Assembly: GCF_042665095.1 (NCBI RefSeq)
Contig: NZ_JBHTBV010000001.1
Length of the DNA stretch: 64,000 bases
From: Gordonibacter pamelaeae
Lineage (GTDB): Bacteria > Actinomycetota > Coriobacteriia > Coriobacteriales > Eggerthellaceae
Direction: 5' to 3' (one strand)
Part shown: piece by piece, positions 32,624 to 43,211 of the stretch
Numbering within the stretch: position 1 is the first letter of the stretch
How the letters are laid out: each line of letters begins with the position of its first letter
Notes under the pieces: model-generated
Databases searched by the model: none
Told to the model about the DNA's origin: nothing
What the model saw: the letters and a program-made list of their open reading frames with translations, nothing else
Translations under genes and position numbers: made by a program

Positions 32624-35491
32624 ATGGGGAAGTGGGCTGCGCGTATCGTATGCTTGGTGCTTGCCGTGGCGCTGTCCGTTCCGGCCGCATCCTCCGCTCT
32701 CGCCCAGGAGGCGGGCGCCTCCGCTCCTGGCGAAGCGCCTGCGGCGGCCGGCGCAGAAGGAGGGCCGGCCGCCGGCACCGGGGAGGCCTCGGGCGCCGCT
32801 GCGGGCGACGACGGTCAAGGGCGACTTGTGCGCGTGGCGTTTCCCCAGGCCGAAGGCTTGAGCATGGTCGACGAGAACGGACGGCGCAGCGGCGTGCTCT
32901 ACGATTGGCTCGTGGAGATAGCCAAGTACACCGGGTGGCGCTACGAGTTCGTGGAAGGCAGCGTGGACGAGCTCGTCAAGCAGACCATGGCGGGCGGCAT
33001 CGACCTGATGGGCGGCATGTTCTACCGCGAGCAGCTCGACGAGAGCCTCGACTACTCCACGTTCGGCATGGGCTCGAACCGCTCCCTCGTCATCGGTCCC
33101 AGCGACGACGACTCCGTCGCCGGTTTCGACCTGCGCACCCTGAACGGCAAGACCATCGGAACCTATGCCAACGCGACGGAGAAGATACGCCGGCTGGAGA
33201 ATTTCCTGGAGTTCAACGGCTTGGACTGCACGGTGCTGCGCCTCGACCTGGCTTCGTACGAGAGCTGCCTGGACGACGGCACCGCCGACCTCATGCTCGG
33301 CAGCGACGTGGGGATGAAGGACGGCTGCAAGGTGGTGGCGGAGTTCGACGGCGAGCAGCACTACCTGGCCGTTCCCGAGGGCAGCGACCTCATGGCGGGC
33401 ATCGACGAGGCCATGAGGCAGATCTACGCGGCCGACCCCAACTTCTCCCGCTCGCTCTACGCCCGCTATTTCCCCGACGACTACGCCAGCCCCATCGCGT
33501 TCTCCGAGGCCGACCGCGCCTACGTGGCCCAGGCGCGCGAGGTGCGGGTGGCCGTGACGGCGGGGCAGTACCCGCTGTACTACGAGCATGACGGCTTGTA
33601 CCAGGGCATTGCGAAGGACGTGCTCGACCGCATCGCCGAGCGCACGGGCCTCTCGTTCCGCTTCGTGCATGCGGACAGCTACCAAGGGGCGCTCGACCTC
33701 GTGGCGGCGGGCGAGGCCGATGTGGCGGGCTGCTTCATGGACGACGAGCAGACGGCTGGCGATCAGGGGCTTGCCTTGACCAAGGGGTATGCGACGCTCG
33801 GCGAGGTGGTGTTCCGCAGCAAGTTCTCGGCGCAGTCCTCCGGCGGCCCCGTGATAGCCCAGCTCCAGGGCCGCGCCGCGCCCGAAGGGCAGGAGGGCGC
33901 GGAGGTGGTGTGGCTCCCCACGTACGCCGACTGCCTCGAGGCGGTGAACACCGGGCGCGCCGACCTCACGAGCATGCCCGCCTCGTTCGCCGAGTGCCTG
34001 TTTACCGAACGCTCCTACGGCAACGTGGCCCCGGCCACGGCCGACCATACCGAGACCTCGTTCTCCCTGGCGCTGCCGCGCCCGGTGGACTCGGGCCTGT
34101 ACTCGGTGCTGAGCAAGGCGGTGAACAGCTTCACGGACGACGAGCTGGAGGCCCTGTACTCCCGCAACGCCGTGGCCCTGGGCAACCGCTCCGCTACGGT
34201 GGAGTCGTTCGTGTCCGACAACCCGCTGCTCGTGGTGGTGCTGTCATTGGTGTTCTTCCTGCTGGTGGGCGCCATTGCCATCATCGTCACCGGCTCGAAG
34301 GTGCGCAGCCGCATGATGGCGCTCAAGCTGGAGAAGGCCGAGGAGACGGGCCAGGCGAAGGCCGACTTCCTCTCGCGCATGTCCCACGAGATACGCACGC
34401 CCATGAACGCCATCATCGGGCTGTCGAACGTGGCGTCGCTGTCGGGCGAGGCCACGCCCGCCATCCGCTCGGACCTGGAGAGGATCAACACGTCGGCCCA
34501 GTTCCTGCTCTCGCTCGTGAACGACATCCTGGACATGTCCAAGATACAGAACGACAAGGTGCACATAGAGGTGGCGCCCCTGCGCCTGGCGTCGCTCGCC
34601 TCGCGCCTCGAGAGCATGTTCGGCATCCAGGCGCAGGAGAAGGGCATCTGCCTGAAGGTCGTGTGCGAGACCGAGGCCGTGGTGGTGGGCGACGACGTGC
34701 GCCTGCAGCAGGTTCTGGCGAACCTGCTGTCCAATGCCTTCAAGTTCACCGACGCGGGCGGCACCATCTCCCTGCGCATCGAGGAGGCGCAGCTTGGCGG
34801 GGGCGGGGAGGGCCCGACGTACCGGTTCTCCGTGTGCGACGACGGAGCCGGCATCCGCCCCGAGGACCTCGAGCGCATCTTCGACTCGTTCGAGCAGGCG
34901 GCCGAGAACCACCGCAACGCCCAGGGAACGGGGCTGGGGCTGGCCATCAGCAGCAACCTCGTGCGCCTCATGGGCGGCAAGCTGGAGGTGGAGAGCCAGG
35001 TGGGCGCAGGCTCCGAGTTCCATTTCACGCTGCGGCTGCCTTTGGGGCGCCCGGAGGACCTGGACGCGCCGGGCGCGGACGACCCCGCGCCGCGCTCGCT
35101 TGCCGGCACGCGCGCGCTCTTGGCCGAGGACAACGACCTGAACGCCGAGATAGCCGCCGCCTTGCTGGACATGGAGGGGGTGGCGGTCGACCGCGCCGCG
35201 AACGGCCGCGAGGCGGTGGACCTGTTCGCGTCCGCGGAGCCGGGGCGCTACGACTTCGTGCTCATGGACGTGAAGATGCCCGTGCTGGACGGACTGGGCG
35301 CCGCCGCCGAGATCCGCGCGCTTCCCCGCCACGATGCGCGCGACGTGCCCATCGTGGCTTTGACGGCCAACACGTTCCAAGAGGACCGCGACGATGCGGC
35401 CGCTGCCGGCATGGACGGCTTCATCCCGAAGCCCTTCGACGCCCGGCAGCTCTACGAAACGCTGCGCTCCTTCCTGCCCCCGGAAGGGTAG
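32624..35491 (+). CDS. Hybrid sensor histidine kinase/response regulator with two SBP_bac_3-like sensor domains
   Basis: This 955-residue protein starts with a signal/anchor helix (residues 1-27) and an Ala/Gly-rich linker. Two periplasmic-type solute-binding domains (family 3) follow, about 65-285 and 300-520, then a TM helix (NPLLVVVLSLVFFLLVGAIA), HisKA with His588 in FLSRMSHEIRTPMNAIIGL, HATPase_c (LLSNAFKFTDAGG, DDGAGIRPEDLERIFDSFEQ, GTGLGLAIS), and a receiver domain with phospho-acceptor Asp882 (LMDVKMP) and KPFD. The tandem binding domains resemble BvgS/EvgS-type sensors. There is no separate response regulator next to it. AAGGAGG precedes the ATG. Confidence 0.92.
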   Translation: MGKWAARIVCLVLAVALSVPAASSALAQEAGASAPGEAPAAAGAEGGPAAGTGEASGAAAGDDGQGRLVRVAFPQAEGLSMVDENGRRSGVLYDWLVEIAKYTGWRYEFVEGSVDELVKQTMAGGIDLMGGMFYREQLDESLDYSTFGMGSNRSLVIGPSDDDSVAGFDLRTLNGKTIGTYANATEKIRRLENFLEFNGLDCTVLRLDLASYESCLDDGTADLMLGSDVGMKDGCKVVAEFDGEQHYLAVPEGSDLMAGIDEAMRQIYAADPNFSRSLYARYFPDDYASPIAFSEADRAYVAQAREVRVAVTAGQYPLYYEHDGLYQGIAKDVLDRIAERTGLSFRFVHADSYQGALDLVAAGEADVAGCFMDDEQTAGDQGLALTKGYATLGEVVFRSKFSAQSSGGPVIAQLQGRAAPEGQEGAEVVWLPTYADCLEAVNTGRADLTSMPASFAECLFTERSYGNVAPATADHTETSFSLALPRPVDSGLYSVLSKAVNSFTDDELEALYSRNAVALGNRSATVESFVSDNPLLVVVLSLVFFLLVGAIAIIVTGSKVRSRMMALKLEKAEETGQAKADFLSRMSHEIRTPMNAIIGLSNVASLSGEATPAIRSDLERINTSAQFLLSLVNDILDMSKIQNDKVHIEVAPLRLASLASRLESMFGIQAQEKGICLKVVCETEAVVVGDDVRLQQVLANLLSNAFKFTDAGGTISLRIEEAQLGGGGEGPTYRFSVCDDGAGIRPEDLERIFDSFEQAAENHRNAQGTGLGLAISSNLVRLMGGKLEVESQVGAGSEFHFTLRLPLGRPEDLDAPGADDPAPRSLAGTRALLAEDNDLNAEIAAALLDMEGVAVDRAANGREAVDLFASAEPGRYDFVLMDVKMPVLDGLGAAAEIRALPRHDARDVPIVALTANTFQEDRDDAAAAGMDGFIPKPFDARQLYETLRSFLPPEG

Positions 35492-35561
35492 CCCGCCGCC
35501 GGTGATTTTCCGGCCGCTCCTGGCGGGCTTTGGCGAATCGGAGAAGGGGGCGAAAAGTGCG

Positions 35562-35590
35562 CTGCGAAAGCGCGTGATCTATGGTATACT
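35562..35590 (+). promoter_or_regulatory. rpoD promoter
   Basis: CTGCGA (35562-35567), 17-bp spacer, TATACT (35585-35590), about 75 bp before the GTG start of rpoD. Confidence 0.5.
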
Positions 35591-35664
35591 GCTCCGCTGT
35601 ATCTTTGCGCCCGGCGCGCATGCTTCCGCATGCCCGAGCGCATCCAGTTGGAAAGGAAGATCAC

Positions 35665-36888
<1,224 letters not shown>

Positions 36889-36889
36889 G

Positions 36890-37058
36890 GTTCCGTCGGC
36901 CTGACGGCCGCCGGAACGAAGCCGATGCTGCGAAGGGCCCTGGCACCCCGCCTTGCCGCGATGGCGAAGACTCGCGTACTGAAGTACGCTTCGCCTTCCC
37001 CATCCCGTCAATTCGGGGCACCAGGGCCCTTCTCGCTGACTTGCTACGCCAACCTGCG
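36890..37058 (+). repeat. Dispersed palindromic element, copy B (rpoD-rlmKL gap)
   Basis: This 169-bp copy has the same architecture as 29145-29312: hairpin GTTCCGTCGGCC-TGAC-GGCCGCCGGAAC, GCCGATGCTGCG, a long stem with base AAGGGCCCTGG (36933-36943) pairing with CCAGGGCCCTT (37021-37031) and tip GCGTAC-TGAA-GTACGC (36974-36989), then GCTGACTTGCTACGCCAACC. One frame encodes SRTEVRFAFPIPSIRGT, close to the PriA insert. A further structured stretch follows: ACCTGC/GCAGGT (37074-37079/37112-37117) enclosing TTCGCGC-TTC-GCGCGAA. It may act as the rpoD terminator. Confidence 0.85.
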
Positions 37059-37142
37059 CGGTTGGGCATACGGACCTGCAAGCTCCTGTTCGCGCTTCGC
37101 GCGAATCGGCCGCAGGTACGCCGAGGTTGAGGGGATTGCGCT

Positions 37143-39461
37143 ATGCAACAGGAAAAACTCGAGTTCTTCGCCAGCTGCCTCGCCGGGCTGGAGGCCCCGC
37201 TCGCCGACGAGCTGAAGGCCCTCGGCATCAGGAGCGTGCGGCCGCTCGGCGGCGGCGTCGCCTTCTTCTGCGACGTGCGCCACGCGCTCGCGGCGTGCCT
37301 GTGGTCCCGGCTGGCCTCGCGCATCATGCTGGTGGTGGGGCGCGTGGACGCGCGCCTGGCCGACCTGCTGTTCGAGGACGCGTTGGAGCTTCCCTGGGAG
37401 GACGTGATCGCGCCCGGCGCGAGCATCGCGGTGTCGGCCCACGGCATGAACGACGAGCTGCGCAACACGCGCTTCACCGCGCTCAAGGTGAAGGACGCCG
37501 TGTGCGACCGCCTGCGCGAGGCGCGGGGGGAGCGCCCGAACGTGGACGCCGAGCATCCCGACGCGGCCATCGACGTGCGCGTGCGCGAGAAGCGCGCCAC
37601 CATCTCGCTCGACCTGTCGGGCGCCTCGCTCTACCGCCGCACCTACCTCGCGCCCGACGACGGTGCCGAGGCGCCGCTCGAGTGCGCGCTCGCCGCCGGC
37701 CTGCTGGCGCTTGCCGGCTGGGACGGGCGGGCGCGCGCGGGTGCCGCCTGCGTCGACGCGGCCTGCGGCGACGGCGCCGTGGTGGTGGAGGCGGCATCCG
37801 CAGCCTGCGACCTGGCGCCGGGGCTCGCGCGCGATCGCTGGGGCTTCCACGGCTGGGCGGGCTTCGACGAGGACGCATGGGCCGACCTGCTGGACGATGC
37901 CGATGCGCGCTTCGAGCGCGGGCTGGCGGCCGCCGCGGCGCAGGGGGCCGTGGACGGCCCGGCATCGGCGCGCCCCGACCTCGGCGTCGTGCGCTTCGCG
38001 GGCCTGTCCGCGTCCTCGCCGGCCATCGCGCGGGCGCGCGGGCGCGCCAAGCGCGCAGGGCTCCGTCAGGCCGTGAGCATCGAGCCGGGCGGGGCCGAGG
38101 AGGCGGGCGCGCTCGTGGAGCGCGTGAGCGCCGCAGCTGCCGCCGCACGGGCGGCCGCAGGCGCACCGGCGGGCGAGGCCCCCGGCTGCCTGGTGGCGAG
38201 CGTGCTCGGCGCCCGCGAGCGCTCCTCGGAGGCGAGCGCCCAGGCCGACGCCGCCGCGTTCGTGGCGGCCGCCACGGCGGCCCCGGAGGGCTCGGCGTTC
38301 GCGGTGGCGGACAGCGAGGCCGTGGAGGACCGCTTCGGCCGGGCGCCGGGCACGCGCGTCGAGCTCGGGCGCGACCGCGTGGCCGTGGAGGCGCTCGTGT
38401 TCCACGCGCCGCCCGCCGCCTCCGCCGTGGTCATGGTGCCCGATCCTGCCGGCGGTGCCGAGCACCGCGTGGAGGTGCTGGAGCCCGCTTCCGAGCAGTT
38501 CTCGTCCCGCCTGTTCAAGGTGGCGAAGGAGCGCCGCAAGTGGGCGCGCCGCGAGGGGGTCTCGTGCTACCGCGTCTACGACGCCGACCTGCCCGACTAC
38601 GCCGTGGCCATCGACGTGTACGCGGGTGCGGGGGAGGCCGAGGGCAACACGTACCTGCACATCGCCGAGTACGCGCCGCCCTCCTCGGTCGACCCCGCCC
38701 GCGCGCGCCGGCGCTTCGACGACGTGCTGGCGCTCGCGCCCGTGGCGCTGGGCATCCGCCCCGACCACGTGTTCGCCAAGACGCGCCGGCGCGACAAGGG
38801 CGGCTCGCAGTACCGCGACGCCGGCCGGCGCAGCTACGTGACGCAGGTCGACGAGGACGGCTACCTCATGGAGGTGGACCTGTCGGGCTACCTGGACACG
38901 GGCATCTTCCTGGACCACCGCGCCACGCGCGAGCTCGTGGGCGCGAAGGCGGCGGGCAAGCGCTTCCTCAACCTGTTCGCCTACACGGGCACGGCCACCG
39001 TGCACGCGGCCGGCGGCGGGGCGGTGGAGACGACGACGGTGGACCTCTCGCAGACCTACCTGGACTGGGCGCGGCGCAACATGGCCGGCAACGGCTTCGC
39101 CGGGCCCGAGCACTCCTTCGAGCGCGCCGACGTCATGGCCTGGATCACCGAGACGCGCCGCAAGCCCCTGCGCTACGACCTGATCTTCGTGGACCCGCCC
39201 ACGTTCTCCAACTCGAAGGCCATGGGCAGCCGCACCTGGGACGTGCAGCGCGACCACGTTGAGCTGCTCATCGGCGTGACGCGCCTGCTCACCGAGGGCG
39301 GCGAGGCCGTGTTCTCGTGCAACCTGCGCACCTTCAAGCCTGACCTGGAGGCGCTGGCGCGCTACGGCGTGGCGTTGGAGGACATCACGGCGTCCACGAT
39401 CCCCCACGACTTCGAGCGCAACCCCAAGATCCACCAGTGCTACCTCGCGAGGCGCGCCTAG
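37143..39461 (+). CDS. rlmKL: RlmKL-type 23S rRNA methyltransferase with degenerate RlmL half
   Basis: This 772-residue protein matches the bifunctional enzyme that makes m2G2445 (RlmL half) and m7G2069 (RlmK half). A THUMP domain occupies the first ~165 residues. The N-terminal methyltransferase keeps DRWGFHGWAGFDEDAW, but motif I is D205AACGDGA instead of D-P-x-CGSGT, and the catalytic motif NPPYGERL is replaced by S353-VLGARER. The C-terminal methyltransferase is intact: LNLFAYTGTATVHA and DLIFVDPPTFSNS. So probably only RlmK-type activity remains. The start has GAGGTTGAGGGG upstream, sequence that belongs to or borders the repeat element. A strong terminator follows. Confidence 0.88.
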   Translation: MQQEKLEFFASCLAGLEAPLADELKALGIRSVRPLGGGVAFFCDVRHALAACLWSRLASRIMLVVGRVDARLADLLFEDALELPWEDVIAPGASIAVSAHGMNDELRNTRFTALKVKDAVCDRLREARGERPNVDAEHPDAAIDVRVREKRATISLDLSGASLYRRTYLAPDDGAEAPLECALAAGLLALAGWDGRARAGAACVDAACGDGAVVVEAASAACDLAPGLARDRWGFHGWAGFDEDAWADLLDDADARFERGLAAAAAQGAVDGPASARPDLGVVRFAGLSASSPAIARARGRAKRAGLRQAVSIEPGGAEEAGALVERVSAAAAAARAAAGAPAGEAPGCLVASVLGARERSSEASAQADAAAFVAAATAAPEGSAFAVADSEAVEDRFGRAPGTRVELGRDRVAVEALVFHAPPAASAVVMVPDPAGGAEHRVEVLEPASEQFSSRLFKVAKERRKWARREGVSCYRVYDADLPDYAVAIDVYAGAGEAEGNTYLHIAEYAPPSSVDPARARRRFDDVLALAPVALGIRPDHVFAKTRRRDKGGSQYRDAGRRSYVTQVDEDGYLMEVDLSGYLDTGIFLDHRATRELVGAKAAGKRFLNLFAYTGTATVHAAGGGAVETTTVDLSQTYLDWARRNMAGNGFAGPEHSFERADVMAWITETRRKPLRYDLIFVDPPTFSNSKAMGSRTWDVQRDHVELLIGVTRLLTEGGEAVFSCNLRTFKPDLEALARYGVALEDITASTIPHDFERNPKIHQCYLARRA

Positions 39462-39471
39462 CCCCCTCGCG

Positions 39472-39508
39472 AAAAAACCGCCCGTCGCGTCTGCGACGGG
39501 CGGTTTTG
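39472..39508. terminator. Strong intrinsic terminator after rlmKL
   Basis: A perfect 15-bp stem, AAAACCGCCCGTCGC (39474-39488) with GCGACGGGCGGTTTT (39493-39507), loop GTCT, with A and T runs on the two sides. It can work in both directions. Confidence 0.92.
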
Positions 39509-39511
39509 CCT

Positions 39512-39528
39512 GATAGGATCTTCCTACT
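39512..39528. promoter_or_regulatory. Inverted repeat upstream of molybdoenzyme module 1
   Basis: GATAGGA-TCT-TCCTA lies 145 bp before the MFS start. The core TAGG...CCTA with flanking GAT resembles the repeat upstream of module 2 (59527-59552), although spacing differs by one base. Candidate binding site for a membrane LuxR regulator. Confidence 0.35.
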
Positions 39529-39672
39529 ACGTTTTTTCCGATGCCCTCGCGCCCCTAATACGCGCTTTTTCCCGATTACACCCCCTCGCCCGGCTCCTAG
39601 AGTCCCTGGCAAGCCGCGGCTCGCAGCGATGCCGCGGGACGAACCGAAGGGAAACGGGAGAAGGAGGGGCTT

Positions 39673-40944
39673 ATGGAAGCACGGAAGTCATCGTCGGCGA
39701 GAGGCTGGCTCGTCACGCTCGTGGGGATGCTGGCTGCGGTGGCCATCGCCATCAACATGTTCAAGGTGCCGCCCACCATGGGGCTGCTCATGGCCGACCT
39801 GGGGATCGGGCCGGCGCTCGGAGGCTGGCTCATGACGGTGCCCACGGTCACGGGGCTCGTGCTCGCGCTGCCGTCGGGCGGGCTCACCGACAAGTTCGGG
39901 CCGAAGAAGGTGGGCCTGTTCGCCATCCTGTCCGCGGCGGTGGGCAGCCTGATAGGGTCGTTCGCGCCGAATATCGAGCTCTTGCTGTTCAGCCGCTTCG
40001 TGGAGGGCCTGAGCTTCGCGCTCATCGGCGTTGCCGTGCCGGCCATCATCGCCCTATGGTTCTCGCCTGAGAAGAGCGGCGCGCCCATGGCCATCTGGTC
40101 GGGGTGGGTGCCCATCGGCATGCTCGCCATCTTCACGGGGGCGAACCTGTTCATCGCAGCCGACGACCCCGGCACGTGGGCGAACGTGTGGTGGCTCTCC
40201 ACCGCGCTGCTCGTGGCGGCCGCCGTGCTGTACCTGGTGTTCGTGAAGGCGCCGGAGGGCTACGCGGCCGAGGACGCGCCGAAGATCTCGCTCGTCGAGG
40301 GCATGAAGTCGCCGTCGACGTGGCTGCTGGCCGTAGTGTTCGCCATGTTCGCGTTCATCATGTACGCCGTGTCCACGTTCGCGCCCACGTACTGCATGGA
40401 GGAGCTGGGCTACAGCCTGGAGGACTCCAACCTGTACTCGAGCCTCATCACGGTTGGCATGATCCTGGGCGTGGTGCTCATGACGCCCGTGCTCAACAAG
40501 GTGGTGAGGCTGAAGAGCCGCATCTGGCTGCTCGTGGCCAGCATGGTGCTCACGGCGCTCATCGCGGTGCTCGCGTTCAACGTGCCGCCGTCGGCCACCG
40601 TGGCCGTCATGATCATCACCGGCATCGTGCTGCAGCTCGTGCCGGCCGTCATCTGGCCCATCGCGCCGTCGGCCGCCGTGGCGCCCGTCTACATCGGCAC
40701 GACGTTCGGCGTCATCGCGCTCGGACGCTCCATCGGCGGGTTCGGCAACGCGTCCATCGGCACGCTCATCGAGACGTCCGGCTGGGGCGCGGCCGTCATG
40801 CTGCTCGTGGGCATCGGCGTCGTGGGCGTGGCAGCCTGCCTGGCGCTGCTCAAGTTCCTGAAGGAGCCGGCCGGGGCGGCTGCGCCCGCCGGCGCGCCCA
40901 CGGAGCCGGCCGAGGCGGAAGCCGCCGGCCGCTCGGCGAGATAA
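39673..40944 (+). CDS. MFS transporter of molybdoenzyme module 1
   Basis: This 423-residue protein has twelve predicted membrane helices and MFS loop motif GGLTDKFGPKKVG between helices 2 and 3; FSRFVEGLSFALIGVAVPAI is typical of helix 4. The C-terminal tail is Ala/Pro-rich. It is the first gene of a run with a bis-MGD oxidoreductase 28 bp downstream, so it likely imports the substrate or exports the product. RBS GAAGGAGG precedes the ATG. Confidence 0.9.
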   Translation: MEARKSSSARGWLVTLVGMLAAVAIAINMFKVPPTMGLLMADLGIGPALGGWLMTVPTVTGLVLALPSGGLTDKFGPKKVGLFAILSAAVGSLIGSFAPNIELLLFSRFVEGLSFALIGVAVPAIIALWFSPEKSGAPMAIWSGWVPIGMLAIFTGANLFIAADDPGTWANVWWLSTALLVAAAVLYLVFVKAPEGYAAEDAPKISLVEGMKSPSTWLLAVVFAMFAFIMYAVSTFAPTYCMEELGYSLEDSNLYSSLITVGMILGVVLMTPVLNKVVRLKSRIWLLVASMVLTALIAVLAFNVPPSATVAVMIITGIVLQLVPAVIWPIAPSAAVAPVYIGTTFGVIALGRSIGGFGNASIGTLIETSGWGAAVMLLVGIGVVGVAACLALLKFLKEPAGAAAPAGAPTEPAEAEAAGRSAR

Positions 40945-40972
40945 GACGAAAAGGACGAGGAAGGAGAAGGCT

Positions 40973-43210
40973 ATGGAGGAGCGAGACTACCAATTCGTGG
41001 AGCACGAGAATCCTTACACGTACCGCGACGGGGACCTGACGGTCACGCGGGGGAGCGCCTGGTCGGGGCCGGGGTGCCACCTGGGATGCGGCGTGCTGCT
41101 CTACACGAACGACGAGGGCGACCTCGTGAAGGTGGAGGGCGACCCGGAGAACCCGTTCAACGAGGGGCGCCTGTGCGTGCGCTGCCTGGACCTGCCCGAG
41201 ATGGTGAACAACCCGAAGCGCCTGACGCACCCGCTGCGCCGCGCCAAGGCCGACCGCGGCCATGACCGCTGGGAGCGCATCGGCTGGGACGAGGCGCTCG
41301 ACCTCATCGCTGCCGAGCTCAACAAGGTGAAGGAGGCCTACGGCCCCGAGTCCGTCATCTTCTCGTGCGGCACCGGGCGCGACATCGCGCCGTACATCAC
41401 GCGCCTGTGCTGGTCGTTCGGCTCGCCGAACTTCGTGAACATCTTCTCCGGCAACGCGTGCTACCTGCCGCGCGTGGCCGGCTGCATCGCCACGACGGGC
41501 GCGTTCTGGGTGGCCGACTGCGCCCAGCAGTTCCCCGACCGCTACGACAACCCCGCATGGCAGATGCCCGAGACCATGTTCGTGTGGGGCAACTACCCGC
41601 TCATCGCCAACTCGGACGGCTTCTTCGGCCACTGGGTGGTGGACCTCATGAAGCGCGGCATGAAGATCGTGATGATCGACCCGAAGGTCACGTGGCTCTC
41701 CGCCAAGGCCGAGGTGCACCTGCCGGTGCGCCCGGGCACCGACGCCGCGCTGGCGCTCGCCATGATGAACGTCATCATCAACGAGGACCTGTACGACCAC
41801 GACTTCGTCGACCGCTGGTGCTACGGCTTCGAGGAGCTCTCCGAGCACGTGCAGCCGTTCACGCCCGAGTACGCCGAGACCACCACGTGGGTTCCGGCCG
41901 AGCGCATCCGCAAAGCCGCGCGCATCCTGGCGGCGAGCAGGCCCGCGACGCTGCAGTGGGGCGTGGCCGTGGACATGACGAAGGAGGCGCTGCCGGCCGG
42001 CCAGGCCATCATGGCGCTCTTCCAGGTGACGGGCAACGTGGAGGTGCCCGGCGGCATCATCGTGCCGCCCGAGATCCTGAACTACGGCGGCGGCTGGGGC
42101 TTCGAGCTTCTGGGCGACGAGCAGAACGAGAAGCGCCTCGGCCTGGACAAGTACTCGCTGTTCCGCCTGGGTTTCCAGGCGGCGCACCCGAACACCACCG
42201 TCGAGGCGATGAAGACGGGCAGGCCGTACCCCATCAAGGCCGCCTGGGTGCAGACGTCGAACTTCCTGGCCTGCATGTCGGCGAACTCCACCGAGGTGGC
42301 GGAGTGCTTCCGCAAGCTGGACTTCGTGGCGGGCGCCGACCTGTTCATGACGCCCACGATCATGGCGTTCTACGACGTGGTGCTGCCGGCGGCCATGTTC
42401 CCCGAGCGCGACGGCGTGCGCCTGGGCGACGGCGCGCAGCGCGCCGAGGCCATCAACAAGGTGTGCCAGGTGGGCGAGTGCAAGTCCGACATGGAGATGA
42501 ACCTGGAGCTGGGCCGCCGCCTGGCCCCCGAGGCGTGGCCGCGGGAGAACGTCGAGGACATGTTCACCGAGATGATCGCCTCCTCCGGCATCACGTTCCC
42601 CGAGCTGCGCGAGGCGGCGCCGGTGTATTTGCCGTTCGAGTACGGCAAGCACGAGAAGGGCCTCCTGCGCCCCGACGGCAGCCCCGGCTTCTACACGGCC
42701 ACGGGGCGCATCGAGCTGTGGTCGACGTACTACAAGAACGCCGGGCTCGACCCGCTGCCCGTGTTCGACGAGCCCGCGCCCGGCCCCCTGGCCACGCCCG
42801 AGCTCCTGGACGAGTACCCGCTCGTGCTGTGCACGGGCGCGCGCCGCTGGCCGTTCTTCCACTCGGAGCACCGCCAGGCCAAGCGCCTTCTGGCCATGCA
42901 CCCCGACCCGTGGATCGAGATCCACCCCGAGACGTGCGCCGAGCTGGGCGTGGCGGACGGCGACTGGGTGTGGGTGGAGAACATGCTCGGGCGCGCGAAG
43001 CGTCGCGTGAAGGAGACGCCCATCTTCGACCCGCGCATCGTGGCGGCCGACCACGGCTGGTGGAACCCGGAGGGCGATCCGGAGAACCTCTACGACATAG
43101 GGGACCTGTGCATCAACAACCTCATAGCCTGGGGCAACGGCAAGAGCGGCTTCGGCGGCAACTACAAGACGAACCTGTGCAAGGTGTACAAGATGAAGGA
43201 GGGCGAGTGA
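40973..43210 (+). CDS. Molybdopterin (bis-MGD) oxidoreductase catalytic subunit, dehydroxylase/hydratase-like
   Basis: This 745-residue DMSO-reductase-superfamily enzyme has an N-terminal [4Fe-4S] site (CHLGCGVLL ... GRLCVRC), the Mo/W region FSGNACYLPR in which Cys163 is the likely metal ligand, FVWGNYPLIANSDGFFGHW, and a C-terminal dinucleotide-binding domain. There is no Tat signal, so it acts in the cytosol. Size, one short Fe-S partner and a nearby MFS gene match the acetylene hydratase/pyrogallol transhydroxylase branch to which the catechol dehydroxylases of gut Eggerthellaceae belong. The substrate cannot be read from the sequence. AAGGAG precedes the ATG. Confidence 0.88.
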   Translation: MEERDYQFVEHENPYTYRDGDLTVTRGSAWSGPGCHLGCGVLLYTNDEGDLVKVEGDPENPFNEGRLCVRCLDLPEMVNNPKRLTHPLRRAKADRGHDRWERIGWDEALDLIAAELNKVKEAYGPESVIFSCGTGRDIAPYITRLCWSFGSPNFVNIFSGNACYLPRVAGCIATTGAFWVADCAQQFPDRYDNPAWQMPETMFVWGNYPLIANSDGFFGHWVVDLMKRGMKIVMIDPKVTWLSAKAEVHLPVRPGTDAALALAMMNVIINEDLYDHDFVDRWCYGFEELSEHVQPFTPEYAETTTWVPAERIRKAARILAASRPATLQWGVAVDMTKEALPAGQAIMALFQVTGNVEVPGGIIVPPEILNYGGGWGFELLGDEQNEKRLGLDKYSLFRLGFQAAHPNTTVEAMKTGRPYPIKAAWVQTSNFLACMSANSTEVAECFRKLDFVAGADLFMTPTIMAFYDVVLPAAMFPERDGVRLGDGAQRAEAINKVCQVGECKSDMEMNLELGRRLAPEAWPRENVEDMFTEMIASSGITFPELREAAPVYLPFEYGKHEKGLLRPDGSPGFYTATGRIELWSTYYKNAGLDPLPVFDEPAPGPLATPELLDEYPLVLCTGARRWPFFHSEHRQAKRLLAMHPDPWIEIHPETCAELGVADGDWVWVENMLGRAKRRVKETPIFDPRIVAADHGWWNPEGDPENLYDIGDLCINNLIAWGNGKSGFGGNYKTNLCKVYKMKEGE

Positions 43211-43211
43211 C

